Source of the DNA: Stichopus chloronotus
Lineage: Eukaryota > Echinodermata > Holothuroidea > Aspidochirotida > Stichopodidae
Direction: 5' to 3'
Assembly: GCA_021234535.1 (NCBI GenBank)
Contig: CM037839.1
Span: forward strand, 12,649,419 to 12,713,418
DNA length: 64,000 nt
Under the pieces are notes generated by a model. The model saw only the letters and a program-made list of their open reading frames with translations, made no database searches and was not told where the DNA came from. Made by a program: the position numbers and the translations under genes. Below are positions 61,396-64,000 of the stretch, piece by piece (position 1 is the stretch's first letter; each line of letters starts with the position of its first letter).

Positions 61396-64000
61396 TGCAT
61401 GGTTTGCGCCAATTTACATCTTCTGTGCATGGTATGCTGCTGACACACTTTGAGGACTAATGGACGTTTTAGGGGTTCTTATAGTGGGCTACATAAATGA
61501 CAGGCGTTGGGGATCGCTTGGGTAAGGTTTAGGGAGGGGCTGAAAATGGATATAGATGTATCTGGAAGTTTGTGTCCCATAAACAAGTGTGTTATGATCT
61601 CCCCTATAGAGGATGAATCCAATTAACTTGATAGAAGGTGCGAGGGTGACTAGGTAAGAAATGAACTGTTCGAAAGACCGATGACGGTATAGGTCGAGGG
61701 TCATAAGAAATGAAATATACTTTTTTGCAATTTCTCAGTCTGTATGAATACATGTCGCAGAGATTTCAAAATGAACGAAGAAAAAAAAAAAAAAATCTTT
61801 CTGGAAATATTCATTTGGTCAAAAAGCCAGAGGTTATGACGTCAAAGGAGAAACGAAAATTTGTCACGAGCTAGCCCGAGGTGGTTGCTAAATCATGATG
61901 TTTGTGGAATGTTGTGTTCTCTCGATCGACTGTGGTGTAGGCCTATGTCAAATGTCATATTTACTAAAGCACACAATACATTATGGTAATATGGGTATCG
62001 GCAAGTGAAGGTAGTATGGCTACATAGTATCAGCATAACTTAATGAATCCCTGCTTTTCCACGCAATTTGGCTCACTGTATTACAATCATGTTGAGTGGG
62101 TTTTTTAATGAGTCCGACACATGCCATTTTTCGTTCGTCGATAGCCTATAGTTTACGCAGTTTCAATTTGTTACAGATACCAGAAATGACTCTGAGATAT
62201 GTTTACATGTAAATATACCTACATCTTCTTCATGTTCTGTGTCTCACGGCTTCGGCAATTATGTCTCGTCATTAATCACGGTCCAAGCCGGTCGTGGCTC
62301 TTTCGGCAAAATATCACATTTCTGTGACATTAATCCTGTTACGAAGTCCATCGACTTTGTGAGTGTCTATTGGTGAAAAAAAAAAAAACTGAAGTACGCG
62401 CATGACTCCTGCTTTTTTACTTTAAGACAAAAGGGCTCTTAAACGAGCAAAGGGTTTTTCCTGCTGGACAAAAGATTCCCAAGACAACCTTTATTTCTTT
62501 AAGTAATTTCTGTAAATCATCCTGCAGGAAAAATAATTTAAGAACCCTCCTCTCTAAGAGACTGTTGAAGCCTACTATTTCAAGACCCCCTAGCCTGTAG
62601 TGGCAGATATTTACACTGCCAAGAATCACTTCTTTCTTTAAACGGTGACAAACAGCAGCTCACAGCTGAGTGTGCTTATAGCTACACAAAATCCTTCGTT
62701 TTTTGTGTTGTAAGGTTTCCCATTTGTTTCTCGATACATATATTATACCTGATATCATGCCACAAGATGAAGTTTACTGAACAGACATCAGAAAATGTTA
62801 GGAAATTCGTGTCTTGAAAATTATTAAAATGCGTGGTATCTCAGGCTAACTCGATTGATTATTCAGCGCGTCTGTCCTCACCATCAGTCTGAACTACCGG
62901 TATACTACAGAATACAACTCAACCCATCGCGGCTTTAGGAAGCTTGAAATTCGTCTGAAATGAGAATCACACAAACCCACTCAGAGCCAAATAAGCCATC
63001 ATAATGGCGAATTATGCCACTGGTAATGACGGAGGGGGGGGGGGGGCGGGGATGCCTTCAAATTGTACATTAGAATGATACTGACTTGGGAAATGGTGGG
63101 GGAAAGGGCTACTTCATAAAGTTCTTTATACCGTGAATGTAGAGTGTGCAAGTTAGCACTTACGTCTTCCTTTACTTTATACCAGCAATTTATATTAGAC
63201 CACACAGACAACCTTAGAAGTTATATGAAACACTACATGGAAAAAGATAATTAAAAAAATATGAAAGGGAGAAAAATGAATGACAAAAATGGGATGAAAT
63301 TTGCAACTCTGTGGATTGAACACCTTTTCCATTCTGAGGGGCCCATGTTTAGCTCTTTACAGATTTTTTTTATTTACTTTTTTGCTTTCACATTTACGCA
63401 AAAAGGATCCACCTTTTTACTTCTTTCCTGTTTGCAATCTCAAGCAATATCAAGGAATTTTCATTTCTCTGAGAACTCCCTGGTGTAACATCAGAAGTGT
63501 ATTACCTGCTTCCAAATTTAGAGGGCATGAAAATTTTACATTGATCAGATAGCCACCTTCGCGACTGGTATAGTAAACTGTGATGCGCATTGGCTAATCT
63601 TAGACTAAAGCAAAACACCTTATGCAAGACTTAAAGTACAAATAGTTATGATAACTTACGTAAGTATGTCTATTTGTCCTTGAAAAAACATAGATTCAGG
63701 TATTGCGCAAACGCTACATAACAAACATTTCCAGGACAATCTAGCGCTAATACCATTTGCAAATCGTAATTATGACATCCTGGTTGTGTGTTTCAAAAGT
63801 GTGTCCAGTCGCATAAGTTACTCGTCCTGGGATCCGAGTAAACAAGGGAGATCTGAAGCGATTAGCACGAACAACGAGTGAATTATATTGGAATGGACCT
63901 AACGTAACCTGAACTGTAAACCTAATGACGATTGCTGATTGGCTAGTATCTCGTCTTTGCCAATGATCCGTTTTATAGGGAAGTTGTCTGTTGTCCATGA

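Larger units (their letters stand above)
57354..64000. other. Region upstream of the IL-17 gene
   Basis: Would contain the IL-17 promoter and any first exon (minus strand). Repeats at 59396-60093 and 61020-61395 are listed separately. Runs of G, C or A at 58229, 59319, 61780 and 63033 are simple homopolymers. No other gene recognised. Confidence 0.55.

Noticed and set aside
1..64000. tRNA, rRNA or snRNA genes.
   Set aside because: No tRNA box A/box B pairs with cloverleaf context or conserved rRNA/snRNA blocks were noticed; a covariance-model scan was not possible here.

Overview
The window is intron-rich animal DNA: GT-AG introns, low GC, and many repeat-derived and microsatellite stretches. 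The two recognisable host genes (a receptor-type tyrosine phosphatase and an IL-17-type cytokine), together with the repeat content, suggest an invertebrate deuterostome, most likely an echinoderm. No species-diagnostic sequence was seen, so the taxon is inference.

The main gene fills about 39 kb of the plus strand (8388-47400). I can thread 29 coding exons with compatible intron phases into one uninterrupted 4236-nt reading frame (1411 residues plus stop). The ectodomain is signal peptide, Ig, Ig, five EGF-like repeats, Ig and one FN3. This is the layout of the Tie (angiopoietin receptor) kinases, and several segments resemble vertebrate Tie2 at near-motif level. After one transmembrane helix, however, the protein carries two tandem protein tyrosine phosphatase domains instead of a kinase. 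D1 has an intact WPD, HCSAGAGRSG and Q-loop. D2 looks degenerate. A short tail ends in two Y-E-N motifs. I regard this Tie-ectodomain/phosphatase receptor as the most interesting object in the window.

The second gene is a secreted IL-17-family cytokine on the minus strand (56730-57353), convergent with the receptor gene and about 9.3 kb beyond its stop. It appears to have lost both cysteines of one of the two conserved disulfides.

Layout: 1-8387 is intergenic and holds a retrotransposon gag relic, a hAT-like element with a perfect 8-bp target duplication, and short tandem arrays. 8388-23612 encodes the ectodomain and membrane helix. 25707-35876 encodes the juxtamembrane region and phosphatase D1. 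36703-46424 encodes the linker and D2, with a decayed non-LTR retrotransposon inside the intron that splits the D2 signature. 47212-47400 encodes the tail. 47401-56729 is 3' flank with MITEs and tandem arrays. 57354-64000 has no recognised gene but holds two copies of a ~375-bp inverted-repeat element. Four copies of that element, three copies of another interspersed repeat, and two oppositely oriented ~140-bp tandem arrays carrying AGGTCA direct repeats recur through the window.
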